Part shown: one piece after another, positions 42,350 to 49,481 of the stretch
Position numbering within the stretch: the stretch's first letter is position 1
Layout of the letters: each line of letters opens with the position of its first letter
NCBI RefSeq assembly: GCF_009745975.1
Contig: NZ_WHOL01000077.1
Coordinates: 1 to 49,481 of the forward strand
Direction: 5' to 3'
DNA from: Actinokineospora pegani
GTDB taxonomy: Bacteria; Actinomycetota; Actinomycetes; Mycobacteriales; Pseudonocardiaceae
DNA length: 49,481 nt
Program-made: the position numbers and the translations under genes
Notes under the pieces: model-generated
The model's database searches: none
Seen by the model: only the letters and a program-made list of their open reading frames with translations
Told to the model about the DNA's origin: nothing

Positions 42350-43570
42350 GTGACCAGCACCCTTCCCGCACCCGCGGACACCGAGCACCCCGAGTGGTCC
42401 GAGCACCCCACCACCCCCGACGGGTGGGTGGCCCGCGCGCACGAAGCCGCCCAGGTGATCGCCGTGGGCGCCGCCGAGCGCGACCGCGACCACCGCACCC
42501 CGCACGCGGAGGTCCAGGTCATCAAGGACGCGGGCCTGGCGACCCTGCTGGGCCCCGCCGAGCACGGTGGCGGCGGCCAGGAGTGGCCCACCGCCTACCG
42601 CGTCGTCCGCGCCATCGGCTCGGCCGACGGGTCGATCGGCCAGCTCGTCGGCGACCACTACACCTGGTGCTGGCTGCCGCGCATGGTCGGCACCGCCGAG
42701 CAGATCGAGCGGGTCGAGCGCGACACCGCCCGCGGCAACTGGTTCTTCGGCTGCGCACTGAACCCGCGCGACGCCGACGTGGTGGCCACCGATGAGGGCG
42801 AGCACCTCGTGTTCAGCGGCAAGAAGAGCTTCTGCACCGGGGTGAAGGTCTCCGACCACACCGTGCTCGAAGGCGTGCTGGACAACGGCGACCACGTCAT
42901 CGGCGTCGTGCCGACCGACCAGCCCGGCATCGTCTACCACGACAACTGGGACAACATGGGCCAGCGGCTCACCGACAGCGGCGGCGTGTCCATCCGCGAC
43001 GTCCGCGTCCCGTGGGAGGACGCGCTGGGCTTCACCGACAAGAAGTTCCAGCCGCACCCCTACATGACGATGAACATCCCCATCGGGCAGCTCCTGTTCG
43101 CGAACCTGTGGCTGGGCGTGGCCAACGGCGCGCTCAACGCCGCGATCGAGTACACCCAGGGCAAGCGCGGCTGGGGCGGCTACGACCGCACGGTGGACGA
43201 GCCCCGCGTGCAGGACACCATCGGTGACCTGACCGCGAAGGTCTGGGCCGCGGAGGCCTTCGCCGACCAGGTCGCCCAGGAGGCCCTGGCCCTGCACCGC
43301 GACCGGCTCTCGGTCACCCCGCGCATGCGCGGCGAGCACAAGGTCCGCACCGCCGCGGTCAAGGCCCGCGCCGACGAGGTCGCCCTGGAGGTGACCAGCC
43401 GCATCTTCGAGGTCACCGGCGCCCGCTCCACCGCGAACTCCTTCGGCTTCGACCGGTTCTGGCGCAACGTGCGCACGCACACCCTGCACCACCCGGTGGC
43501 CTACCAGCGCCGCGAGGTCGGGCTGTTCCGGCTGCTGGACGAGGTCCCCGAGCCCGCCCGCTACAGCTAG
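42350..43570 (+). CDS. DszC/SfnB-like flavin-dependent monooxygenase (acyl-CoA dehydrogenase fold)
   Basis: A 406-aa acyl-CoA dehydrogenase-fold protein of the class that uses reduced FMN from a partner reductase, as DszC does. N-terminal helical domain (about 1-120), beta domain containing NWFFGCALNPRDADVV and FSGKKSFCTGVKVSD, and C-terminal helical domain ending GARSTANSFGFDRFWRNVRT then HTLHHPVAYQRREVG. That end segment is highly characteristic of DszC-like oxygenases. I start at GTG 42350, six bases after GGAG; an ATG at 42344 touches it. The stop TAG lies in the CTAG where MITE copy 2 begins. Confidence 0.88.
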   Translation: MTSTLPAPADTEHPEWSEHPTTPDGWVARAHEAAQVIAVGAAERDRDHRTPHAEVQVIKDAGLATLLGPAEHGGGGQEWPTAYRVVRAIGSADGSIGQLVGDHYTWCWLPRMVGTAEQIERVERDTARGNWFFGCALNPRDADVVATDEGEHLVFSGKKSFCTGVKVSDHTVLEGVLDNGDHVIGVVPTDQPGIVYHDNWDNMGQRLTDSGGVSIRDVRVPWEDALGFTDKKFQPHPYMTMNIPIGQLLFANLWLGVANGALNAAIEYTQGKRGWGGYDRTVDEPRVQDTIGDLTAKVWAAEAFADQVAQEALALHRDRLSVTPRMRGEHKVRTAAVKARADEVALEVTSRIFEVTGARSTANSFGFDRFWRNVRTHTLHHPVAYQRREVGLFRLLDEVPEPARYS

Positions 43571-43674
43571 GTCGTGTTTCGGAAGCCGCTGTCCGCGATA
43601 GCCGCGCCGGATGCGGCCCCTGGAACCACCCCGATCACGACTCTCATCGAACGGACTCCCGAAACACGACCTAG
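43567..43674. mobile_element. MITE-like element, copy 2 (108 bp)
   Basis: Termini CTAGGTCGTGTTTCGGAAG and its near-perfect inverted copy enclose a short core almost the same as the flanks of copy 1 at 23062-23230; the right 50 bases differ from copy 1 at one position. It lacks the 60-base hairpin. The left CTAG includes the stop codon of the DszC-like gene, and the element ends 19 bases before the next start codon, so it has inserted inside an operon without damaging either frame. Confidence 0.8.
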
Positions 43675-43692
43675 CCCGAGAGGACAGAGCCC

Positions 43693-44526
43693 GTGCCCCC
43701 TGTGCCGCACCTTGAACTGAACGACGGGACCACGCTCCCGCAGATCGGCTACGGCGTCTTCATGATCTCCCCGGAGGACGTGGTCGCGCCGCTGAACTCG
43801 GCCATCGAGACCGGCTACCGGCTCATCGACACCGCCGCGGCCTACGGCAACGAGGAGGGCGTCGGCAAGGCGATCGCCAACTCCGACGTGCCGCGCTCGG
43901 AGTTCGTGGTCACCACGAAGCTGTGGAACGACGACCACGGCCACGACGAGACCCTGCGCGCCTTCGACCGCAGCGCCGACAAGCTCGGCCTCGACACCGT
44001 CGACCTGTACCTCATCCACTTCCCCCGCCCGGCGCTGGGCAAGTACGTCGATAGCTGGCGGGCCATGGTGCGGCTGCGCGAGGAGGGTCGCGTCCGGTCG
44101 ATCGGCGTGTCCAACTTCGGCGTGCCCGAGCTGGACCGGCTGGCCGAGGAGACCGGTGTCGTGCCCGCGGTCAACCAGGTCGAGCTGCACCCGATGTTCC
44201 CGCAGGACGAGCTGCGCGCCGCCCACGCCGAGCGCGGCGTCATCACCCAGGCCTGGAGCCCGATCGGGCGCAACCAGGGCCTGTTGCAGCACCCGGACGT
44301 GGTGGCGATCGCCCGCGCCGTCGACCGGACCCCGGCCCAGGTCGTGCTGCGCTGGCACCTGCAGCTCGGCGTGGTCGTCATCCCCAAGTCCGAGCGCGAC
44401 GACCGCATCCGGGCGAACTTCGACCTCACCGGGTTCACCCTGGACGCGGCCCAGATGGCCACGCTGGGCGCGCTCGGCGAGCAGCGCTGCAACCCCGTGC
44501 CCGGCACCCTGTTCGACGTGTCCTGA
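43693..44526 (+). CDS. Aldo/keto reductase
   Basis: A 277-aa NADPH-dependent aldo/keto reductase of the DkgA-type group. The (beta/alpha)8 barrel signatures are clear: RLIDTAAAYGNEEGVG with catalytic Asp and Tyr, VVTTKLWNDDHG with catalytic Lys, VDLYLIHFPRP with His, SIGVSNFG and the NADPH-binding VVVIPKSERDDRI. Start is GTG with GAGAGGACAGAGCCC upstream, just after MITE copy 2. The short family form (277 aa) acts on ketones, aldehydes or quinone intermediates; substrate not readable. Eleven bases separate it from the methyltransferase gene. Confidence 0.93.
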   Translation: MPPVPHLELNDGTTLPQIGYGVFMISPEDVVAPLNSAIETGYRLIDTAAAYGNEEGVGKAIANSDVPRSEFVVTTKLWNDDHGHDETLRAFDRSADKLGLDTVDLYLIHFPRPALGKYVDSWRAMVRLREEGRVRSIGVSNFGVPELDRLAEETGVVPAVNQVELHPMFPQDELRAAHAERGVITQAWSPIGRNQGLLQHPDVVAIARAVDRTPAQVVLRWHLQLGVVVIPKSERDDRIRANFDLTGFTLDAAQMATLGALGEQRCNPVPGTLFDVS

Positions 44527-44537
44527 GAGGAGTCCCG

Positions 44538-45584
44538 ATGACCAAGATCTCATCCAGGGAGGACCTGGTCGGCCCGCTGTTCGGCGCCGCCGCCTTCCAG
44601 ATGCTGCGCGCAGGCGTCGAACTCGGCCTGTTCGGGCTGTTGCAGGACAAGGGCGAGCTGCCCGCCGCGGACATCGGCCCGGCCCTGGGTCTGTCCGAGC
44701 GCTCGACCCGCATCCTGCTGCTCGGTGTGACCTCCCTCGGCCTGACCGAGGTGACCGAGGACGGCCGCCACCGCAACACCCCGGTGCTCGCGGAGATGTT
44801 CACCGACGGCTCGTGGGAGATCTTCGCCGACATCGTGGCCTTCGAGGCCGAGCTGGTCTACCTGCCGCTGTCGGACCTGGTGGAGTCGCTGCGCTCGAAC
44901 ACCAACGCGGGCCTGGCCCGGTTCGCGGGCGAGGGCGACGACCTCTACCACCGGCTGCCGGAGACCCCGCACCTCGAAGCGCTGTTCTACCGGTCCATGC
45001 GGTCGTGGTCGCGGCTGTCGAACCCGGTCCTGGTGGCCAAGGCCGACCTGACCGGCGTGTCCCGGGTGCTCGACGTCGGCGGCGGCGACGGCGTCAACGC
45101 CATCGCCCTGGCCAGGGCCAACCCGGGTGTGCGGTTCACCGTGGTCGACCTGCCCGGGGCGATCGAGATCGCCCGGGGCAAGATCGCCGAGGCGGGGTTG
45201 TCCGACCGCATCGACCTCGCCCCGCTGGACATCTTCCACGACGAGTACCCGGCGGGCCACGACGCGGTGCTCTTCGCCAACCAGTTGGTGATCTGGTCGG
45301 CTGAGCAGAACATCGACCTGCTGCGCCTCGCGCACGCCGCCCTCCCCGACGGGGGCAAGGTCATGGTGTTCAACGTGATGTCCGACGACTCCGGCGACGG
45401 GCCGCTGTACTCCGCGCTGGACAACGCGTACTTCGCCACGCTCACCGCCCCGCGCAGCATGATCTACCCCTGGAGCGACTACGAGGAGTGGCTGCGCGCG
45501 GCGGGCTTCGCCGAGGTGCACCGCGCCCCCGGCGACACCTGGACCCCGCACGGCGTGATCAGCGGGATCAAGGGAGGCGCGTAG
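44538..45584 (+). CDS. SAM-dependent O-methyltransferase
   Basis: A 348-aa methyltransferase of the dimeric O-methyltransferase family used on polyketide and aromatic hydroxyls. N-terminal dimerisation wHTH (about residues 10-90), SAM motif I VLDVGGGDGVNAIALA (177-192), motif II FTVVDLPGAIEIA and motif III ALPDGGKVMVFN. The segment where related enzymes have a catalytic His-Asp-Trp (L-H-D-W) reads NQLVIWSAEQN here, so the usual general base is changed. Good ribosome binding site GAGGAGTCCCG. It may methylate by proximity alone. Confidence 0.9.
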   Translation: MTKISSREDLVGPLFGAAAFQMLRAGVELGLFGLLQDKGELPAADIGPALGLSERSTRILLLGVTSLGLTEVTEDGRHRNTPVLAEMFTDGSWEIFADIVAFEAELVYLPLSDLVESLRSNTNAGLARFAGEGDDLYHRLPETPHLEALFYRSMRSWSRLSNPVLVAKADLTGVSRVLDVGGGDGVNAIALARANPGVRFTVVDLPGAIEIARGKIAEAGLSDRIDLAPLDIFHDEYPAGHDAVLFANQLVIWSAEQNIDLLRLAHAALPDGGKVMVFNVMSDDSGDGPLYSALDNAYFATLTAPRSMIYPWSDYEEWLRAAGFAEVHRAPGDTWTPHGVISGIKGGA

Positions 45585-45609
45585 GGGCGCACGGCCGCCC
45601 CGGGGCGGA

Positions 45610-45678
45610 CGGGTGGTGGGACGGCCGGACGGGTTGCCCACCACCCGCGCTCTTCGCGGCTGAGACCGCCTGAAGAGC
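45610..45678 (+). terminator. Two tandem hairpins after the methyltransferase gene
   Basis: First stem CGGGTGGTGGG/CCCACCACCCG (45610-45620, 45637-45647, 16-base loop); second stem GCTCTTCGCGG with CCGC..GAAGAGC (45649-45678) followed by GGTTCTTTCT. Together they look like a double terminator. Confidence 0.6.
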
Positions 45679-45729
45679 GGTTCTTTCTACCGTCAGAGCG
45701 ACAACGGTCCGGTGGGTGAGGCGACAGGG

Positions 45730-47067
45730 ATGCGACGAGCGCGCGAGATCGAGCAGGTGCTCGCGGAACTGCGATCCGCGACCCCACCGCGGGGTGCGCC
45801 GGTCGACCCGGGCACCCGCGAGCGGCTGCGTGGCCTGTCCACCGCCCTGGTGCGCCTGCACCGGCACGGAGCCGCGGAGTACCGGCGCTTCCTGGACGCC
45901 GCCGAGCGCGACATCGCGATCCCGGTCGTGCGCGTCCACGACCTCATCGCGCACCGCAGGATCCTGGTGACCGGCGCGTCCGGCCAGGTGGGGGCGGCGC
46001 TGTGCGCGGCGCTGCTCGACCTCGGCCCCCGGGTGCTGAGCACGGTCGCCGCGACCCCCACGGCCCCCGCCGGGCCCGTCGAGCACCACGTGGTGGACGT
46101 CCGCGACCGGACCGCGGTGGCCGCGGTCTTCAGCGCCGCCCGGCCCGACATCGTCTTCCACCTCCCAGGCCACAGCGACTACGGCCTGGGCCACGACCCC
46201 GGCCCGGAGCGGGCGACCACCACGATCCTGGGCACCCGGCACGTGGTCGAGGCGGCGATCGGCAGCCGGGTGGGGGCCCTGGTCCTCGGCTCGACCGAGC
46301 GGTCGCTGATGCCCTACTCCCGCGACTCGGTCACCGCCGCCGAGCGCGTCGCCGAGCTGATCGTCGCCGACGCCGCCACCCGCGGGCTGCTGCGCACCGC
46401 CGTGGCCAGGGCCGCGCACGTCGTGGACCCCGCGCCGCTGGTCGAGCGGCTGATCCGGGCGGGGGAGCGGGACTCGGTGGTGTGGCTGCCGGACACCGGG
46501 CACCGCTTCCACATCCAGTCCGCCCGCGAGTGCGCGCGGTTGCTGCTGGCCACCGCCCTGGGCGCGGGGGAGGAGGCCTCCGGGCTGCACGCGGTGCGCG
46601 ACCTGGTCCACCCGGTGCGCGCGTTCGACCTGGTGCTGGGGGCGCTCGCCGAGGAGGGGCTGGCGGCGGTGCCGCTGGCCGACGACTCCGACGGGCACGA
46701 CGGGTGTCCCGACCTGGCGGGCCCGATGGGCACCTCGGGCGCCAGCGCGCTGCTCAACGCCTTCGAGGCGCCGCTGGCCGTGCCGTCCTCGTCCCCGGCC
46801 ATCGACCTGGTCCCGGTCCGGTTCCGGCTGCCCACGGTGGCGGGGCGGCTGATGGACCGGATCGACCGGCACAGCGCCGCCGGGGAACCCGCGGCCGTCC
46901 AGGAGGCCGTGGACCGGCTGGCCAAGACGCTGCTGGAGGGGATGCTCGCGCAGGCGCCCGCGCCCATCGTCCGGCTGGTCGCCCGGTTGTCCTCCACCAT
47001 GCGCTCCACGATGAGCCCGACCGACCGGATGGTCGACGACCGGGTGCGCTGGTGGGCCGAGCGGTGA
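45730..47067 (+). CDS. CapD-like SDR protein with altered catalytic motifs
   Basis: A 445-aa protein with an N-terminal helical part (about 1-65), a Rossmann domain VTGASGQVG (81-88) of the CapD/FlaA1 type, and a C-terminal half of mixed, partly disordered sequence. In CapD-like dehydratases the active site reads STDK followed by MGATKR; here the equivalents are STER (188-191) and TAAER (202-206), so the catalytic Lys is Glu205. It probably does not run the usual dehydration. The ATG at 45730 has GAGG eight bases upstream; GTG 45712 is an alternative. Role unclear; a binding or scaffold function is possible. Confidence 0.7.
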   Translation: MRRAREIEQVLAELRSATPPRGAPVDPGTRERLRGLSTALVRLHRHGAAEYRRFLDAAERDIAIPVVRVHDLIAHRRILVTGASGQVGAALCAALLDLGPRVLSTVAATPTAPAGPVEHHVVDVRDRTAVAAVFSAARPDIVFHLPGHSDYGLGHDPGPERATTTILGTRHVVEAAIGSRVGALVLGSTERSLMPYSRDSVTAAERVAELIVADAATRGLLRTAVARAAHVVDPAPLVERLIRAGERDSVVWLPDTGHRFHIQSARECARLLLATALGAGEEASGLHAVRDLVHPVRAFDLVLGALAEEGLAAVPLADDSDGHDGCPDLAGPMGTSGASALLNAFEAPLAVPSSSPAIDLVPVRFRLPTVAGRLMDRIDRHSAAGEPAAVQEAVDRLAKTLLEGMLAQAPAPIVRLVARLSSTMRSTMSPTDRMVDDRVRWWAER

Positions 47068-47115
47068 CCCCGCCGGTCCGGACGCCCGCCGCGGCGCACA
47101 CCTTGTCTGCCACAC

Positions 47116-47160
47116 GGCCGGTGGCCGCCCCGCTGTCGTCCCGCGGGCTGGCCACCGGCC
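47116..47160 (+). terminator. Hairpin after the SDR gene
   Basis: Stem GGCCGGTGGCC/GGCCACCGGCC (47116-47126, 47150-47160) with a 23-base loop, followed by GCTTTCGTTG. It is 49 bases after the SDR stop. Confidence 0.6.
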
Positions 47161-47233
47161 GCTTTCGTTGTCCTTGCTGTGTCTCTTGGTTGCCGAGTCC
47201 CCTGTTGCCGATCCTTGTCTTAGGAGTGTCGTG

Positions 47234-48454
47234 ATGAACCGTGCGCTGGTCTTACTGTGCGTCAGCCAGGTCGTGGGATCACTGGGGCTGGCGGCGGGCG
47301 CGGCCTCCGGGCCGCTGCTGGCCGAGCTGATCACCGGGTCGGCGGCCTCCGGGTCCGTCGCCATGGGCGCCCTGGTGGCCGGGTCCGCCGTGTCCGGACC
47401 GGCCGCGGCCTGGGTGATGCGCCGCGGCGGGCGGATGTACGGCATCCTCGCCTGCTACCTCGCCGCCGCGCTCGGCGCGGCCATCGCGGTGTTCTCCCCG
47501 CAGTGGGGGATGGCGGCGCTGCTGATCGGCTCCGTGCTGCTGGGCGCCGGGACGACCGGGGTGATGCTGGGCCGCTACGTGGCCGCTGACGTGGCCGCGC
47601 GCGAGAAGGTCGCCCGGTCCATCGGCATCGCCGTGGGCGCGGTGACCATCGGCGCGGTGGTGGGGCCGTTGCTGCTGGGGCCGCTGGGTCCGGTGGCCTC
47701 GGCCCTGGGGTTCGCCCCGGAGACCGCGCTGCACCTGCTCGCCGTGGTCGTGTTCCCGATCGCGGCGCTGATCGGCCTGGGGCTGCGCGGGCAGACCACG
47801 CCGGTGGTCGAGCCGCCGCGCACCGACCACCCGGTCCGGGTGTCCGGCCGGGTCCGGCCGCTGGCGGTGCTCGGCATCGGGAACCTGTCCATGGTGGCGC
47901 TGATGGGTGCCGCACCGAACCACCTGCAGCACCACGGCGCCGGGCTGGACCTGGTCGGGGTCGTCATGGCCGTCCACATCGGAGCGATGTTCGGCTTCGC
48001 GCCGCTGTCCGCCGCGCTCGCCGCCCGCCTGGGTGCGCAGCGGCTGGCGCTGGTCGCGATGGTGGGCATGGCCGCGCTGATGCTGCTCGGCCTGCTCAGC
48101 GGGAACCTGGTGGTGGACCTGGTGCTGTTGGTGCTGGTGGCGCTGCTGTGGAACGCCCACCTGATCAGCGGCAGCATGTGGCTCATCGAGGTCACCCCCG
48201 AGCCGCTGCGGCCGCGGGCCGAGGGGCTTGGCGAGTTCGCGATGGGGGCCGCGGGCGCGGCAGGCAGCCTGGTGATCGCCGGGGTGATGGTGGCCATCGG
48301 CGGACTGGTGGCGCTGTGCCTGGCGCTGGCCGCGCTGAACGCCGTCGCGGCGGTGCTGCTGTTCACCGGCAGGCGGTCCGGCGCGGCCGCGCCGGATCTG
48401 CCAGTCTCGACCGAGGACAACCAGGAGGTGGCATGGGAACCGACGAACCGGTGA
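47234..48454 (+). CDS. MFS transporter
   Basis: A 406-aa major facilitator protein with about twelve hydrophobic helices. Examples: LVLLCVSQVVGSLGLAAGAA, VAMGALVAGSAVSGPAAAWV, with the loop MRRGGRMYG after helix 2 in the place of the GRR-type MFS motif, and GVMLGRYVAADVAAREKVAR before helix 5. ATG 47234 has AGGAG seven bases upstream. It is a likely exporter for the product of the nearby enzymes, and overlaps the next gene by 22 bases. Substrate unknown. Confidence 0.9.
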   Translation: MNRALVLLCVSQVVGSLGLAAGAASGPLLAELITGSAASGSVAMGALVAGSAVSGPAAAWVMRRGGRMYGILACYLAAALGAAIAVFSPQWGMAALLIGSVLLGAGTTGVMLGRYVAADVAAREKVARSIGIAVGAVTIGAVVGPLLLGPLGPVASALGFAPETALHLLAVVVFPIAALIGLGLRGQTTPVVEPPRTDHPVRVSGRVRPLAVLGIGNLSMVALMGAAPNHLQHHGAGLDLVGVVMAVHIGAMFGFAPLSAALAARLGAQRLALVAMVGMAALMLLGLLSGNLVVDLVLLVLVALLWNAHLISGSMWLIEVTPEPLRPRAEGLGEFAMGAAGAAGSLVIAGVMVAIGGLVALCLALAALNAVAAVLLFTGRRSGAAAPDLPVSTEDNQEVAWEPTNR

Positions 48455-49416
48455 TGACCGCCAGCCGTTTCGACGCCCGCGTCCGCGCGGGTTCACCCTG
48501 GCCGGTCGAAGCGGGCCGCTACCGGCTGCTGGCCAGCCGGGCGTGCCCGTTCGCCGGCCGGGTGCTGATCTCCCGCAGACTGCTGGGCCTGGAGGACGCG
48601 CTGTCGCTGGGGGTGGTCGACCCGATCCAGGACGAGCGCGGTTGGCGGTTCACCCTCGACCCCGACGGCCGCGACCCGGTGCTCGGGGTCCGCTACGTCA
48701 GTGAGCCGTACCTGGCCGCGGACCCGGACTACGACGGCGGTTTCCCGGTGCCCGCGGTGGTCGACGTCCGCAGCGGCCACGTGGTCACCAACGACTTCGA
48801 CACCATCACCCTCGACCTGGCCACCGACTGGCGCCCGCTGCACCGCCCCGGCGCGCCCGAGCTCTACCCGGCGGCCCTCCGCGAGGAGATCGACGCCCTG
48901 AACGCCGACCTGCACGCCGACATCATCCTCGGCGTCTACGAGGTGGGCATGGCCAAGGAGCAGGCGGCCTACGACCGCGCGTTCCAGGCCCTGTTCACCC
49001 GCCTGGACGCCTTGGAGGCCCGGCTGGCCACCCGCCGCTACCTCATGGGCGAGACCATCACCGAGCCCGACGTCCGGCTCTTCCCGAGCCTGGCGCGGTT
49101 CGACCTCGTCTACCACGGCCACTTCCGCTGCAACCGGAACAAGCTGGCGGAGCTGCCGAACCTGTGGGCCTACGCCCGCGACCTGTTCCAGACCCCCGGT
49201 TTCGGCGACACGGTGGACTTCGACCACATCAACCGCCACTACCACCTGGTGCTCGACGAGTCCAACCCGAACCACATCCTGCCCGGCGGCCCGGACGGGT
49301 CGTTGTGGCTCACCCCGCACGGTCGCGAGTCCCTGGGCGGCCGACCCTTCGGCGACGGCACACCGCCGGGTCCGCCGAAGGAGCCGGTCCCACCCGCGGG
49401 CCGCGCCACCGCCTGA
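48433..49416 (+). CDS. Glutathionyl-hydroquinone reductase-like protein
   Basis: A 327-aa protein of the Xi-class GST/YqjG family, which removes thiol adducts from hydroquinones. The Cys motif is ASRACPFAGRVLISR (Cys38) where the usual form is ACPWAHR. DGGFPVPAVVDVRSGHVVTN and LMGETITEPDVRLFPSLARFD then YHGHFRCN follow, as in the family. Actinomycetes lack glutathione, so mycothiol or another thiol is the likely partner. The ATG has AGGAGG four bases upstream and lies inside the MFS gene end. The 65 bases to the right edge hold no gene start. Confidence 0.88.
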   Translation: MGTDEPVMTASRFDARVRAGSPWPVEAGRYRLLASRACPFAGRVLISRRLLGLEDALSLGVVDPIQDERGWRFTLDPDGRDPVLGVRYVSEPYLAADPDYDGGFPVPAVVDVRSGHVVTNDFDTITLDLATDWRPLHRPGAPELYPAALREEIDALNADLHADIILGVYEVGMAKEQAAYDRAFQALFTRLDALEARLATRRYLMGETITEPDVRLFPSLARFDLVYHGHFRCNRNKLAELPNLWAYARDLFQTPGFGDTVDFDHINRHYHLVLDESNPNHILPGGPDGSLWLTPHGRESLGGRPFGDGTPPGPPKEPVPPAGRATA

Positions 49417-49481
49417 AACCGGGACACAACAAGGACAGCACCGCACTCAACACACCGAGACGCCGGCGCCGCCCCGGACCA

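Noticed and set aside
1..49481. CRISPR arrays, tRNA or rRNA genes, integrase-linked attachment sites, replication origin
   Set aside because: No regularly spaced repeats, no tRNA-like cloverleaf, no rRNA sequence, no integrase gene and no DnaA-box cluster were recognised by eye. A short tRNA could still be missed without a covariance-model search.

Overview
The window is about 49.5 kb of high-GC actinomycete DNA. Codon third positions are strongly G/C, GTG and TTG starts are common, many genes overlap by one to a few bases, and several promoters look leaderless. The gene content (SARP/AfsR regulator, MbtH protein, OmpR-type two-component pair, Rv3230c/DesA3-like desaturase pair, ureABCFGD urease) suggests a filamentous actinomycete, probably of the Pseudonocardiales. 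That placement is inference; no rRNA or tRNA gene is present to anchor it.

Left end (1-3.5 kb): a PhyH-family dioxygenase, an MbtH-like protein and a roughly 30-codon stump of a DrrA-type ABC ATPase look like the decayed edge of a nonribosomal peptide cluster. Two small exported proteins and an apparent C-terminal gene fragment follow. 3.5-14.6 kb holds exported and enzyme genes: a C39-like cysteine peptidase, an SRPBCC protein, a TAP-like secreted peptidase, a divergent AraC/MpaB pair, an ABC ATPase with a DUF6297-like permease, a secreted protein made of four cysteine repeats, a PUA/EVE-like protein overlapping a dehalogenase-like hydrolase, and a DUF1697 protein.

14.8-19.6 kb is a complete urease operon, ureA-ureB-ureC-ureF-ureG-ureD, without ureE. 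NhaA and a BCCT transporter follow (ion and osmolyte transport), then an OmpR-type two-component system, a small membrane protein overlapping an RsbW-like kinase, a lipoprotein and a cysteine-rich NTR-like exported protein. At 28.4-32.0 kb a PucR-type regulator is divergent from a ferredoxin reductase and an acyl desaturase that together resemble the mycobacterial Rv3230c-DesA3 electron-transfer pair. An ABC-F protein, and a glutamate-decarboxylase-like enzyme coupled to an atypical P450, come next.

Right end (37.8-49.4 kb): after a 1.15 kb region with no clear gene and an AT-richer part, an AfsR/SARP regulator and a MarR regulator precede a run of redox and tailoring genes: WrbA, flavin reductase, SnoaL-like protein, DszC-like flavin monooxygenase, aldo-keto reductase, O-methyltransferase, a CapD-like SDR with substituted catalytic motifs, an MFS exporter and a glutathionyl-hydroquinone-reductase-like protein. 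This looks like the regulatory and tailoring part of an aromatic or quinone metabolite cluster that may continue past the right edge. Two related MITE-like elements (23.06 and 43.57 kb) both sit in CTAG sites that include the stop codon of the upstream gene.
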